Made by a program: the position numbers and the translations under genes | NCBI RefSeq assembly: GCF_030161615.1 | Contig: NZ_BSUN01000001.1 | Coordinates: 1,178,001 to 1,242,000, forward strand | Source of the DNA: Demequina litorisediminis | Lineage (GTDB): Bacteria > Actinomycetota > Actinomycetes > Actinomycetales > Demequinaceae | Length of the DNA: 64,000 nucleotides | Direction of reading: 5' to 3' | The notes under the pieces: generated by a model | What the model saw: the letters and a program-made list of their open reading frames with translations, nothing else | Databases searched by the model: none | Told to the model about the DNA's origin: nothing | Shown here: positions 30,470-44,467 of the stretch, one piece after another | Layout of the letters: the number at the start of each line of letters is the position of its first letter | Numbering within the stretch: position 1 is the first letter of the stretch

Positions 30470-30525
30470 CGGTGCGTTTTGTCTCATCTAGCGGCTTAGG
30501 CGCACCAAATGGATCCATTTGACGG
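30470..30525. repeat. Inverted-repeat unit, cassette 2, right copy
   Basis: Inverse of the 29392 unit: it ends CCAAATGGATCCATTTGACGG and directly abuts the pheA stop codon at 30526. TTTTGTCTCATCTAGCGG matches the inner part of the left copy with several changes. Confidence 0.8.
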
Positions 30526-31466
30526 TTAGAGGAGTGACTGGACCCAGGAGTGGGCTCGGGTGAAGGCCTCGTCGGTGTTGTCGACCTCGACGGGGGTCAC
30601 CGCGCGGTCTGCGGCAGGGTACGAGCCGAGGAACCGCACCACCGGGCACGTGCGCTTGAGGCCCACGAGCGCCTCCGCGACCCTCGCCTCCGCCACGTGT
30701 CCCAGGGCGTCGATGGAGAACGAGTACTCGCCGGGACGGTCGCCGATGGGCCGCGATTCGATGCGCGACAGGTTGACGCCGCGCACCGCGAACTGCTCAA
30801 GCATGCGCAGGAGCGCGCCTGCGTCATCGCCAGGCAGGTGCACCACGAGGGTGGTCTTATCCGCACCGGTCGGCTCGCCTGCCGGCTGGGGACGCCCCAC
30901 CTTGACGAACCGCGTGGCGGCATTGGTGTTGTCGGCGACCCGGTCGGCGAGCACGGTCAGGCCGAGCGCGGCGCCCGTGCCTGGCGGGGCCAGCGCGGCT
31001 TCGAATCCGAGCGATGCGGCCGGGCGCGAGGCATCGGCCAGCGTGACTGCGGCCGCGGCGTTGGAGGTGGCGCTCACGAACTCGGCGCGAGGAAGGGTGG
31101 CATTCGCCCAGCGCCGCACCTGCGCCCAGGCGTGGGAGTGCGCGCTCACCGCAGTGATGTCGGCGAGCCTCGGTGCCCTCACGCACCAGCAGGCTCAAAG
31201 GCGATGGGCAGCACCGTCTCACCGAGGATGATGAGAGGCTCGCCGCTGGCGAGGGTGTCGAGCGTCGCGGTGACGCCTCCCTCGACCGTGTTCTCGATGG
31301 CGGCGACCGCGTAGTCAACCTCTCCCGAGCGGACCGCGCCGAGTGCGGTGAGCACGTCGACACAGGGCACATACTCGGCCTCGTCCGGCGAGACGAGCGT
31401 GCGCAGCGCGGCCTCGGTGAAGGTGCCGGCCGGTCCCAGATAGGCGTAGCGGGGCGGCTCGGTCAC
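30526..31466 (-). CDS. pheA: Prephenate dehydratase, two AGCT frameshifts
   Basis: Phenylalanine synthesis enzyme converting prephenate to phenylpyruvate. The PDT domain opens YAYLGPAGTFTEAAL, with AAIENTVEGGVTATLD; TRFVKVGRP precedes the ACT regulatory domain (VVHLPGDDAGALLRML, SRIESRPIGD). Breaks at 31191-31195 and 31166-31170 become PIAFELLVREGTELADITAV with AGCT. GTG start at 31466 overlaps the upstream glycosyltransferase stop. Corrected length 312 residues. Confidence 0.93.
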
Positions 31467-32407
31467 TCGTCCTCCTCCGGTTCGCCACGGCCCGGAATGC
31501 GGGAGCCGATGGCGGCTTGTGTCGATGACAACGCGCCACGCATGCGGCGCGCGCTGATCGCCATCACCACATCACGGTAGCGGGACACGCGGGCACGGCC
31601 GGTGCCGAGCGAGCCGGAGCGCGGCACGTCGCCGAGGTCGCACTGCACCTCGGTGACCGTCAGGCCCGCGTGGAGCACGTCGAGCGTCATCGCGACCTCA
31701 AGCCCCGCTCCACGGGCCAGCGGCATGGCCGCCTCGAGCGCGTCACGGGTGAGGCAGCGCACGGGCCCGAGAGGCTCCTCTGGCGTCCATCCAGACGCCT
31801 TCTCGACGGCGACTCGAGCGATCTTGGTGCTGGGGCCCTCGACGCGCGCGCGGCCATCGGCCCTCGCCACCACCAGGTCGGCCACGTGTTCGGTGACGGC
31901 CGCCACCAGCGGAGCGGCGCCGACGGCGTAGTGGCCGACGATGCCGGGCAGCAGCAGGATGGCGCGCGGCTCCCGCCCCGGCTCATCGCGCATCGCGATG
32001 ACCGATGCGCCCGTCTCGACCGATGCGGTGCGGCCGCGCGGGTGGGAATGCCTGACCACCACCGCGCCTGCCTTGCGGGCAAGTTCCTGAGTGTTGTCCG
32101 TGGAGCCGTCGTCCACCACGAGCACCAGGTCGACGCCGGGGATCGCGAGGGCGGCACGGACGGTGGCCGCGATGCGGCGCGCGCAGTCGTGCGCGACGAT
32201 CAGCGCGGCGGCGACGTGCAGGTCATCCTCGGGGACGGTGGCGCGGCGCGCTCGCGTGATGCGCGGCCGCACGTGACGCACGGTCGGTTCGTGGGACGCG
32301 CCCTGGCGACGGGCCGATGCACCTGTCGCCTTCCGGGCACGCGTAGGCGTGCCGTCGGTGCCGTCTTCGGCCGACGGCGACGGGGACGACGCACGCGCTG
32401 GAACCAC
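31463..32407 (-). CDS. Family 2 glycosyltransferase
   Basis: A basic, disordered N-terminus of about 65 residues precedes a GT-A domain: AALIVAHDCARRIAATVRAA and VLVVDDGSTDNTQELARKAG with the nucleotide-sugar binding Asp. The later acceptor part is short and there is no membrane segment. No frameshift, length 314 residues. It is translationally coupled to pheA by GTGA, an unusual pairing with no obvious pathway link. Substrates unknown. Confidence 0.8.
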   Translation of the reverse strand: MVPARASSPSPSAEDGTDGTPTRARKATGASARRQGASHEPTVRHVRPRITRARRATVPEDDLHVAAALIVAHDCARRIAATVRAALAIPGVDLVLVVDDGSTDNTQELARKAGAVVVRHSHPRGRTASVETGASVIAMRDEPGREPRAILLLPGIVGHYAVGAAPLVAAVTEHVADLVVARADGRARVEGPSTKIARVAVEKASGWTPEEPLGPVRCLTRDALEAAMPLARGAGLEVAMTLDVLHAGLTVTEVQCDLGDVPRSGSLGTGRARVSRYRDVVMAISARRMRGALSSTQAAIGSRIPGRGEPEEDE

Positions 32408-32536
32408 GACTCCAAGCCTAGTGCGCCCACCAGGTGCCTTGGTGAACTCTTGAGGAGATTGTGAGGAATCCCTAACTCAACTCTCAGGGACCTTCGCCGT
32501 TGCCGCAGGGGCGGTTGCGGTGGAAGAGTAAGACCC

Positions 32537-34219
<1,683 letters not shown>

Positions 34220-34246
34220 CGGCCGATGCGCGGGGTCGCCGCGCGC

Positions 34247-34290
34247 GCGAGGAGGCCCCTACCCGGTCACCCGGGTGGGGGCCTCCTCGC
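34247..34290. terminator. Bidirectional terminator between pgm and the surface-protein gene
   Basis: GCGAGGAGGCCCC pairs with GGGGCCTCCTCGC, and the stem continues inward through ACCCGG/CCGGGT to a small loop. It lies between two genes that point toward each other. Confidence 0.75.
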
Positions 34291-34311
34291 ATCTGGCGGG
34301 GTGCGGGAGCG

Positions 34312-37300
34312 TCAACGCCTGCGGCGGCTCACGATCGCGATGGCCACGCCCGCGCCCAGCAGGAGGACCGCGGCAATCACCAGTGGCCACCCGTCGAAGC
34401 CGGTCACGGGCAGTTGGCCGTCGTCGCCGTCGGTCTCGGTATCCGGCAGAGCGCCGTCATCGGCATCAAACAGGTTGTAGGCCGTCACCGTCACGGTCTG
34501 ATCTGCGCCGATGGTGACGGCCGCCTGGTCGTCGGAGTCGCCGGCGGGCGTGAGTCGCGTGGCATCCGCGCCTCCCGTGTCGGTTTCCGTCACGACGCAG
34601 TCCGAGCCGGCCGCGATGCCATCGAGTTGCGTCTCAAGCGGGGCATCGCCCCCCAGGGTGACGGTCGCGTCCCACGTGGTGACCGGGTCGCCGAGTCCGC
34701 GGTCCCAGGTACACAGGACGCTGAAGACAAAGGGGCCGCCACCGCGGGCGTCGGCGCCATCGCCGCCGACGTTCTTGACCAGCGCCAGCGAGCCCACCGC
34801 GAACGTGTTGGTGACGAGCACCGCGTTGGTGACGCCTCCGGTGAGCGCGATCTCGGCCGCCGTCCCCTCGCCTGTCGTCGGACCCGCATCGGCCGTGGTG
34901 ACCGTGACGGACGTCGACGAGGCGGCCCCGTCGACGATCTCCGTGACCGTGCATGTGGAGGTCGCGATGAGTCCATTGAGCGTGACGGTCTCGCCGTCGT
35001 CGAGCGTGACGATCATCGGCATCCCATCGATGAGCGGTGCGTACTCGTCCGCGTACACGTCACGCTCGTTCCCCGCCGAGTCAACGTAGACACAACTGAC
35101 CGCAACGACATAGGGCCCGAGATCGAGCACGTTCCCGTCCGCGTCGACGACGGCCGGGTCGACTTTCTTCGTGATGGCGAGCGACGCGAACGGCTCGAAG
35201 TGGTTGGTAACGGTCACCGCTGCGGACGCGGCGGCGCCCGAGACGACCTCCACGGTGGCGGACGTATCTCCCGGCTCACCCGGCGTGAAGAGCACGTCGT
35301 CGGCACCCGCAGCGTCGGTCTCGGTCACGGTGCAATCCGAGGGCGCGAGGATGCCGGTGAGGGTCGTGGTGAGGGGGAGGCTTCCGCCTAGTGTCACGTC
35401 GGCCTCATAGGTGTCGACACCGAACGCGTCGGAGGCGCAGACCACGTGAAGGGTGAAGGGGCCGTCACCGCGTTCGTCGACGCCGTCTCCCGTCAACGCC
35501 TTCGTGAGCACCAGGTCACCGGTCGCGAACGCATTGATGAACGTCACATGGTTGGTGGTGCCCCCGAGGATGCCGCCAGGCGTCAGGACGATCTCGGTCG
35601 AGGTACCTGCAACTGGTCCCGTCGTGCCGGTCGCGTTCTCGGCCTCGACCGTCGTCGATTCGGCTCCGGCAGCATCGGTCTCGGTGACCGTACAGGTCGT
35701 GCCTGTCGGGAGGTCCTCCAGGACCCAGACGTCACCGTCTGAGAGTTCGGCCTCCATGGGGGTGTCCGCGTCGTATCCGGCCGCGTAGACAACGCGGTCG
35801 TAGACGGTGCCGGCCGCGCCGTCGGGGTCGTACACGCAAGTCACCGCGACTGGGAACGGCCCGACGTCGGGGATCCCTCCCGCACCATCGGTGAGCACCG
35901 TGTCGTCAACGATCTTGGTCACGTCGAGGTCGACGAGCGCCTCAAAGGTGTTCGTCGCGGTGACCGTGACGGCGTCGTCATCGGTGCCGGTCACCGTCAC
36001 GACTGCGGTGGTGGGGTCGGCGCCATTGGCGGGCGAGAGCGCCCACTGATCGGCACCGCCACGCCCCTCGGCCGGTTCGGTGACGGTGCATTCGGAGCCG
36101 ATGATGATCTCGTCGAGCGTCACAGGTGTGCCGGGCGTGACTTCCACGGGACCGTCGTAGGTCACCACATCGTCTTCGCCGTCACGCTCGTAGACGCAGA
36201 CGACGTCGAGGACAAAGGTGTCGCCCTCGTGGGCGGCAGCGTCAGGGCCGTCGACTTCCTTGACGAGCGTGAGCTCGCCCGAGGCGTACTGATTCACCAC
36301 CAGCACGTCGTTCGATGTCGCGGGCGGCGTTTCGCCCTGAGGGTCGTCGGGCGTCAGCACGAAGATGTCGGTGACCACCAGGCCGTCCTCGGGATCGCCC
36401 GTACGCGTGCCGTCAGGGGTCCCGGTGCCTTCGCCGTCGGTGTCCCACGCGACCCCGACCCGATCCGCGTCCGCGGGGTCGAGCTCTCCGGCGATGCACT
36501 CGGTGCCTGCTGGCAGTCCTTCGAGCACTACCGAATCCTCATGACGCATATCGGGCACCGCCATGATGCTCATCAGGGGAGCGCCCACGACCGCGTAGTC
36601 GTCCGTGTTCGTCGCGAAGACCACCTCGCCTTGGTAACGGCAGAGGGCACCAAGGGTGAAGGGACCCGCGGCGCTCGGGTCTGCCGAGGAGCCGGTCCCG
36701 TCACCGATGACCTCCTTCGTCAGACGGAGCGAGGCAACGGGGTAATCATTCCTGATGGAGATCTCGACCGGCTCATCGACAGTCCCGTCCGGGATGCTCA
36801 CCGTCTCGGGGCTCACGGAAGACGTCCACTGGCCGAAGTCACCTTCCTCGAGCGTGCACTCGGCGCCATAGGGCAGGTTGTCGATCTGCACGGGGGCGTC
36901 GCCCGGAGCGACCGTGTAGGTCTCGTTGAAGACCTCTTCGCCGAGCGACGTGCACACCACCGTGACGTCGAACTCGTCGGGAGCGTAGGACGAGGCCGCA
37001 CCCGAGACCTCCTTCGAGAACTCCAGGCCGCCGGTGACGAGCGCGACTCCTGCCACATTGCCTTCCGTCGCGAGGATGGTGGCGCCGGTCTCGGTGGTGC
37101 CCGAGGTCGCGACCGTGTTCCAGGCGATGGGGTCCGCCGATGCGGTCGCGGGGTCGGTGAGCGACGGCGCGGTCGCGGGCGTCGTCGATTCCACGTCGAG
37201 CACGACGATCTCGCCAGGTTCGATCGGATTGTCGTCGGGCATCGACGCGATGTACATGATGCCGTTCAGCGCCGCGGGGTCACCGGAGTAGTCATCCACG

Positions 37301-40300
37301 GGCACCCACGCGCCGTCACAGTCACCCGTGTGCGAGATCACCTCGGTACAGGGCTCCGCATCGGTGGTGACGAAGACGTCGATCACCACTCCACTGGGGC
37401 CCTCACCACCGGCGTACGAGTCCACCAGCACCGGCTTCCACAGCGAGCCGCGGCTCACCGCTGGGTTAAGCGCCGTGCCATCGCCGACGTCGGGGATGCG
37501 GTCCACGGCAATGAGTTCGGTCAGACCCACGTTGCCCGTATTGCGCAGCACGAGTCGCCAGGTCTCGAGGTCGCCGGGAGCGGTGCGCGGCACGCAGGGG
37601 CTGGTCCAGAAACCCTCGGAGTAGCCAGGACCGTTGACCGTACAGGTGGCCGCAGGGTTCGAGGCGTTGAACGCACCAAAGGTGTAGTCGGGGCTATCGA
37701 CGCCACCCGCACGCACGAACTTGCCTGACCGTATGGCGCCACCCTCTGCCACCGAGTTGGTCGCGTCGCCTGAGCATGCGTCAAGAACCTCTGCGGCGTC
37801 CGGATCGAATGGGCCTTCGCCGCAGTAATCGAACGGTCGATCACCGGTGACGGACGCCGTGTTGGTGAAGAACTCGGAGGGGTCGTAGCCCGCTCGGACG
37901 TACATCTGCACCGTCACGGTGTATGTCTCGCCGACGCCGAGCGCCGTCCCGTCAGGGAACGCGAAGGAGATGGTCTCCGCACCCTCAAGCGACGGATCCG
38001 GGGTGACGGTGATCTGCGCCTCGTCCTCTGGCAGCGAGGTCCAGCCGGCGGGCAGAGGGTCCCCGCCCGACGAGTCGAGGGTGAATCCGTACGGGCTGCC
38101 GCCGGTCAGATACGGGGTGGTGTCGATCTCAAGAATCGGGCCGTCGGCGTCGACCGGCAGGGTGTCAGTGAAGACGGGGTTGTAGATCGGCGTATCCCCC
38201 GTGTTGGTGAATGACAGGGAGAAGGTCGTGGGCGCACCAAGGCTCAGCGGCTCGCCACCGTCCGGCGTCTTCACGACCTCCGCCGCCGTCACGGAATGCT
38301 CGTACGTCACGGTCGCGTCCGCGTCTTCCGAGACGTTGTTGATGCCGTCGAGGATGGATCCGTCGTCACCGAGGAGCGCACGAATCGCACCCTGGGCCGT
38401 GTTCTCCGTGACTCCCGCGTTGTCCTCGCCGGGAGCGGCCTGATTTCCCGCCAGATTGGTCGGCACCGGCTCCCCTGCGGGGGTCAGTAGGGTTTCGCGC
38501 CGCTGCACGATGATCGGGATCTCCTGCACCGGATTCCAGGGGTCCTCCCAGGCGGCAAACGACTGGAAGGTGAAGATCAGGCCGATGACACTGGCAGGGT
38601 CGTCGGGGCCCACAGCGGGATCGGTCCCGGTCACCTCGGAGACGTCCGAAACGATGCCCGATCCCGTGAGGTCACCCGAATAGTCCGCGGCATTGCTGTC
38701 ATCGACAGTGCGCACGCACCCTCCGGCAATGTCCCCATCCATCGCTCCCGACAGCGCGGGCCCGGTGCACCACTGCATCGTCATCCGGTCGATCGGCGGA
38801 GCCAGAGCGAACGACTCGTCGATCCCGACGAATTCGTACGCATTCCAGAAGGTGGGGTCGAGATCACTGATCTGCATGAGGACGGGCCGAGCGCCTCCCG
38901 TGGGTGTGACGGTGAGGTTCATCAGGAATTGGTCCCGCGCCCCGTCGACGGTTTCGAGTTGTGAATAGTCATCGCTCTCGTTGGCGCCGTCGAGATCGGA
39001 GAACGTCTTGTCGATCTCGACGCTGATGTCGTAACCCACGAGGCTCGACCTCGGCGGAGGCCTCTTGCGAGGGTGGCGTCGGGTCCACCGCGGGGTTGCG
39101 CGCCGCGTCATCCACGGTGCCGGTGGAGGAGTTTTGTACCGGAACACGGAGTTCCTCAGGGTCTCCGACGAACTCGCCGTGCTCCACGAGGTAGGCCTCG
39201 TCGATCACCTCGCCTCGGAAGCGGTCAGTCTGGCGCAGTTGAAGGCTGACCCGGATGCCGCCGGTGGCATTGGGGACGATGCCAGCGGTGGTCGGGTCGC
39301 CCGCGCCGCCCAGGGCCTCGCCATCACGCCCGTGGAAGACAAGAGTGAATCCGACGACGTCTGCCATCTGCGCCTGCGTCCACGCCGTGGGGTCTCCGTC
39401 GGCGTCGGAAGAGAGGGCCGCGGCCCCGGCCTCGTCGTAGAGCGTCAGCGTGTACCCGTCTGCACCCGTGGGCAGGGCGATGCTGTCGATCGACTCGATG
39501 TCGAAGACATCGGACATCACCACGGTGTCGACCGTGGGTCGGCTCAGCGTGGCGCGGTCGACGATGGTGAGGCTCGTCGGCGTAGACGATGGACGAGTTG
39601 TTCGTGACGCGCAGGTCGATCGCAGTGTGCGGATAGTTAACTGGCAGCGTCCCGGCAGGCGGGATACCGACCGGAGACCCGTCCCAGGTCTTGGTCGTCG
39701 CCACGTCGAGGTCGATGTCCTCGATGACGATGTTGGTGTTGTCCCCGACCGTCTGGGAACCTACGTCGAACTGCGATGTTGCGGACGCGGCGTTGTTGAC
39801 GACGCCCGCCCCGTCGCCGTTGTAGACGTCGAGTCCGTCGACCGCCTCAAGATCGGGCAGCGCGCTGCGGCGCCAGTCACGTACCTGGTACGTGAGGTCA
39901 AGGGTGCGCCCGGACTCCTCGTCGGAGCGTGCGACGCCCGAGCCAGCCGGGGGAACGGGATCCTCACCCACCGGGGCAACGCCGCCCCGCGAGCCGGGGT
40001 CGCCTTCGATGTAGACGACCTGCACTCCCACGGTGGTGGCGCGCTGCTCGGCGGTGAGGGTAATCGCGGGCATCGAGCCCACACAGGTTCCATCGATCGT
40101 CCCGTCCAAGGTGCCACACGGCCCGATGGCGGTCCACGTGTTGCCGTCAGAGATCAGCACCGCGTCGATCGCGTCGTACTGCATCATCGGATCCGTCGAC
40201 CCGTCAATGGGCCCGATCTGCACCAGGTCGAAGGTGTCGTAGAGCGAGTCCGCGAGCGCCGTCGCATCCCCGGGCGGTGTGCCGGACTCGTCCTGGAGGG

Positions 40301-42668
40301 TGAGCGCACGAACGTTCGACACCCCGCCTGTCGACCATGCCAGTCGCGCCGTCGTGGTCTGGTGCGAGCGTGCGGGAATCGACGGATCCTCCGAACCGTC
40401 GGGGTTCACGAAGGTCTTCTCCATCGTGGGCCCATCGCCGTCGTCTTCCGGTTCGAGCACGTCGACGTCTGCGCAGGCGGGGTCCGCGTTGCCGGAAGCC
40501 ACGGCGCCGGATTCGGCCGATGCCGTGGTGCAGTTCGTGAACACGGCCGCCTCGCCGGCTTCCCACGCCGCGGTGTCTGCGCCGTCAGGGTCAAACTCCA
40601 TGACGATGTTCGGCTGGAACGTCGTACCAGGTGGGAAACCGTCGCCTGCACCGTCGTAGTCGTAGACAAACTGAAGGCCCTGGATGTCCTCGGGGGACAC
40701 CCCCGCACTTGCGAGGTCGTACGTCAGGGGCGAGTCACCATTGTCGAACGGCCCGGCGAGGTACACCCACGCCGTGCCATCCCAGTACTGGAGCGTCAGC
40801 GTCGTGTCCGGGGGATGTTGACGTCGACGATCTGGGTGGGGTGGAAGGCATCCCAGAAGGGGTCGGGTGGGTTGACGGGGTCGGTGATCACGATCTGGTC
40901 AGCGGGCACCGTCGAGTACGGGTCATCCGTGTTGCCGTCGATCGGTTGACCCGCGGTTCCGCCGGAGAGTTGCATCACAATCCACTCGCCGGGGAAGCCC
41001 TCGATGGTGCTGGGCGCGATCGACTTCGTGGTGAGGGCATCGAGGTGCTCGTCATACGTGTAGAGCGAGTCATCAGCCTCGGCGCTGTCGGTGACTCCTT
41101 CGGGCGTCGTGCCTGTCACCGTCACGTCGTTGACGATCTGTGACTGCTGGGCCGGGTCATCGGGATCTGTGCCGATGATCACCGGGATCGTCGCGGGATC
41201 GCCACCGGCGGCGATGCCGCTCGCGTCGTCATCCGTGAATGTGACGGTGAAACTAAGGACGGTGGAGCCGTCATCGGGCAGTACCGGGATGGCGCCGTCG
41301 GCGAAGTCGACGGGGCCGAAGGTTCCTGCGCTCGTCGTGTACGTGATCGACGCGGAGTCCGCGCCTGCCGGGTAACCGATACCGGAGTCAAAGCCCTCAA
41401 AGGTCATCGCCTCATCGAACTGGCCTGTGCCGGGCTCGGTCACCGTCAGTGAGGCCACATCCAGGTCGCCTTGCACGCCCGCGGTGATGGTCGCGGTCGA
41501 GGTGTCACCATGGACCACCCAGTCGTCCCCGAACTCCTTGTCCGCGGTCACGGTCGGGATGTTGGGGGTGATCGAGTAGTCGTCGTTGGCCGTGACCGTC
41601 TCGGTCTCTCCGTCGCGACCCACCTCGGAGGACACGGTGTTATCGACCACCACGACGTCGGTGAGCCTCGCCGGGGTCGCGTTGAGTCAGCCCCACCTGA
41701 ATCTGCGCGCCCTCGCCGTCCTCGATGAGTGCCCCGTCGTCGTCGAGGAAGGACACTTGAAGTCCCACCACTTCATCGAGGTCCACACCCGACAGGTCGA
41801 CGACGTATGGCAGAGACACGTCCGCAAGGTCGGCGACGGAGATCTCCTCCAAACCGCCGCCGGTGTCGACAGAGATCACGACCTGATCGGCTCCAGCAGG
41901 CACCGAGGTGATGGTCAGCGAGTCAAGCGCGAGGTAGGCGAATGTGGTGCTGCCGGAACCGGGTGCAGGCTCGGAGACGGCAAGTGATTCCACTCCGGTC
42001 CCGGACTGGTTCGACGCATCGATGGTGACAAGTGTGGGTTCCCCATCGGCCGCGACCGCCTCATCGGGGTCAAAGGTCTTCGACACCTCGGTGTCGAGTT
42101 CAAGGGGCACGTCAATCTGCACCGTGTGGTCGTCACTGACGGTCGCGGTGTCCGGATTGTCTGCCGAGAACTCCGCAGTGTTCACAATGTCGTCGGCGTT
42201 GTAGTCGTAGTTGACGTCCTCGGGGACAACCACGGGAACCGTGATGGTCGCTGTGGTACCGCCGAGCATTCCACTCCCGGGGTCGGTCGGGTCGAGGAAC
42301 GTGGTCACGAAGTCCACCGAGAACGAGTTCCCGTCGGTAGACACCGTCGCGGTGTTGCCATCCGAGACGACCGCCGGATTTCCCGCAGGCTCGAGTGGAG
42401 CGGGGATCGTGTCCGTGACGCTTGCGTTGTAGCACCCCGAGTTCGGTACGAGGTACGAGCATTGGATGGTGATGACGTAGTTGAACGGCTCGCCTGGCAC
42501 CAGCGGGAGGTCGTCGCCGGAGGGCCCGCTCTTCTCGATCGACAACGTGGCGGGCTGCACTGCCGCGCTCGCCGTGGTTCCCAGTGCGACAATCCCCGTC
42601 GACGCGAGCAATGCCACCAAGACCGCCGTCAGCGCCTTGCCTGGTTGCCACCGAAACACTGAACGCAT
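34312..42668 (-). CDS. Giant LPXTG-anchored surface protein with DUF11-like and seven DUF5979-like repeats, four frameshifts
   Basis: Signal peptide (MRSVFRWQPGKALTAVLVAL, AxA near residue 36), about 1500 residues of DUF11-like beta domains (FSLSFTNTGDTPIYNPVFTD), then seven repeats starting like LVLTKALTGDGVDERGDGPF with CTVTETDAAGA, as in DUF5979. The end is LPVTG, a hydrophobic helix and RRRR, for sortase attachment to peptidoglycan. AGCT breaks: 41664-41668, 39570-39574, 39041-39045; C-run loss: 40810-40814. Corrected length 2784 residues. Probably an adhesin or stalk. No sortase is in the window; a TetR regulator diverges from it. Confidence 0.85.
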
Positions 42669-42848
42669 CAGCCCCCACCCACTTCGCCATTAGTGCACCT
42701 TCGCACTTCCCGCCCAATGGTGCGGATTCTACGCCACCGTCGAGCGCGAAACCTTGGAGCCTCTATGCCGCGCCGTGCCTGGTATTCCTCAGCGTGACAC
42801 ACATGTCGACCCCCTCGCCACGTGACGTGCGGCGCCTAGGATATCGAC

Positions 42849-43515
42849 ATGCCCCGCCAGCCCCGCCGCGACGCCGTCGCGAACCGTGAGCGCCTCATCG
42901 ACGCGGCCTTCGAACTGCTCGCCGAACGCGATGCCGACCTCACGGTGAGGGAGGCTCGCGCTCGCCACGGGCCACGGCATCGGCACGGCGTACCGCCATT
43001 TCCCCACGCACGATGACCTCATCAGAGCGCTCTACGACCGGGCGGTGGCACGCATGGGCCAGAGCATCGCGAGCGTCCCCGAGGGTGGCAGCGCCTGGGA
43101 CAGGATCGCTGGGCTCTTGGAGTCGATCACCTTCACCTTTGCGGACTTCCCCGCACTGCGCACGGTCATGCGTCGCATGTACGACGTCGACCCCGATTAC
43201 CGTCCCGCGGGCGCGCTAACGGGAGCGGTGGAGCACCTCATCGCGGCCGCGGTCGCCGAGGGCTCCATGCGGCCCGGTATCCGCGGTGGCGACCTCACGC
43301 TGACCGCATTCGCCCTCTCGGGTGTGGTGGGAAGGCCCACCGAGCCGGAACGCGAGATGTTGCGCCGCCAACTGAGCCTTGTTCTCGAGGGCATGCGGGC
43401 CGAGAACGCCGGGCGCCCCGTGCCCGATGCCGCCATGAATGACGTGGAGTTCCACGTCTTCGTGCATCGTTCGAAGGCGCCCACTCGCCTCGATAGCGAC
43501 GCCCGCGGCACCTAG
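42849..43515 (+). CDS. TetR-family regulator, one AGCT frameshift
   Basis: Opens [20 protein letters not shown], then VRELALATGHGIGTAYRHFP with the helix-turn-helix and IGTAYRHF recognition helix, followed by the ligand/dimer domain. The break at 42952-42956 (AGGCT) lies inside the helix-turn-helix and disappears with AGCT. Corrected length 221 residues. It diverges from the giant surface-protein gene across 180 bp, so control of that gene is possible (inference). Confidence 0.88.
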
Positions 43516-43554
43516 CCCTAGACCGCCGCAGGGTCCTGTGGGAACCTTGCCGCC

Positions 43555-44467
43555 ATGAGGACTGCCGCCCGTTCCCTTGCTGTCGCGCTCGTGAGCGCCC
43601 TGGTGCTCTCGGGATGCATCCGAGTCGACATGAACATCACCCTCAATGAGGACGACACCGTCAGCGGTGACATGGTGATGGCCGTGCAGGAGGGTGCGGG
43701 TGAGCCTGCTGGGCGTGAGCGACGACGACCTCATCGAGCAGATGTTCGGCGATGTCGAGACCAGCTTCCCCGGCGGCACCATCACGGACTACGCGGAGGA
43801 TGACTTCATCGGCAAGTCCGTCACGTTCGAGGACCAGCCGTTCAGCGACCTCGACTTCGACACCGACGAACTCTCGATCACGCGTGAGGGCGACGAGTAT
43901 GTGGTGGAAGGCGCCCTGTCCGCAGGCGAGGAGGCAGCGGGCCTTGGCGAGTTGCCCGAGGACGCGAGCATGACCCTCACGCTGACGTTCCCCGGCGAGG
44001 TCACGGACACCAACGGCACCGTTGACGACTCCGGCCGCACGGTGACCTGGGACCTCATCTCGGGCCCCGAGACCATCGAGGCTCGCGGTGGCGCCACCGC
44101 GGGCGGCTCGTTCCCGCTGTGGATTGTGCTCGTCGTGGGCCTCGCACTCGGCGTGGGCGCTGGCGTGGTCCTCGTGCTCGTGACCCGTCGTAAGAACAGC
44201 CTCGCTCAGGGCGACGCACCCGCTGGTGCCCCGGCGGCAGAGTCCGCGCCAGGCACCTCCCCCGCGGCCGATGCCCCGGCACCCTTCGCTCCCGACGCAC
44301 CACTACCGACGCCTCAGGCAGACGACGTAGCGGCGCCCGAAGGCGACGCACCGGTCGCCGAGGCTCCCGTCGCCGACGCCGCTCGCGCGGCCGACGCACC
44401 TGTCGCCGACGCACCCGTCGACGACGCGACCTCCGCCGAGGGCGAGGATCGCCCCGAGTCACGGTGA
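43555..44467 (+). CDS. LppM-like lipoprotein with membrane tail, one AGCT frameshift
   Basis: Lipoprotein signal ending LSGC near residue 22, an LppM (DUF3153-like) domain beginning IRVDMNITLNEDDTVSGD, one membrane segment (FPLWIVLVVGLALGVGAGVV), and a cytoplasmic tail of Ala/Asp/Pro repeats (APVADA, APVAEA). The break at 43703-43707 gives GAGELLGVSDDDLIEQMFG with AGCT. Corrected length 303 residues. Its stop overlaps the next gene, a paralogue, as GTGA. Confidence 0.78.

Noticed and set aside
36229-37728. A 499-residue plus-strand frame inside the surface-protein gene.
   Set aside because: Antisense to DUF5979-like repeats; rich in Arg, Val, His and Gly with no recognisable domain.
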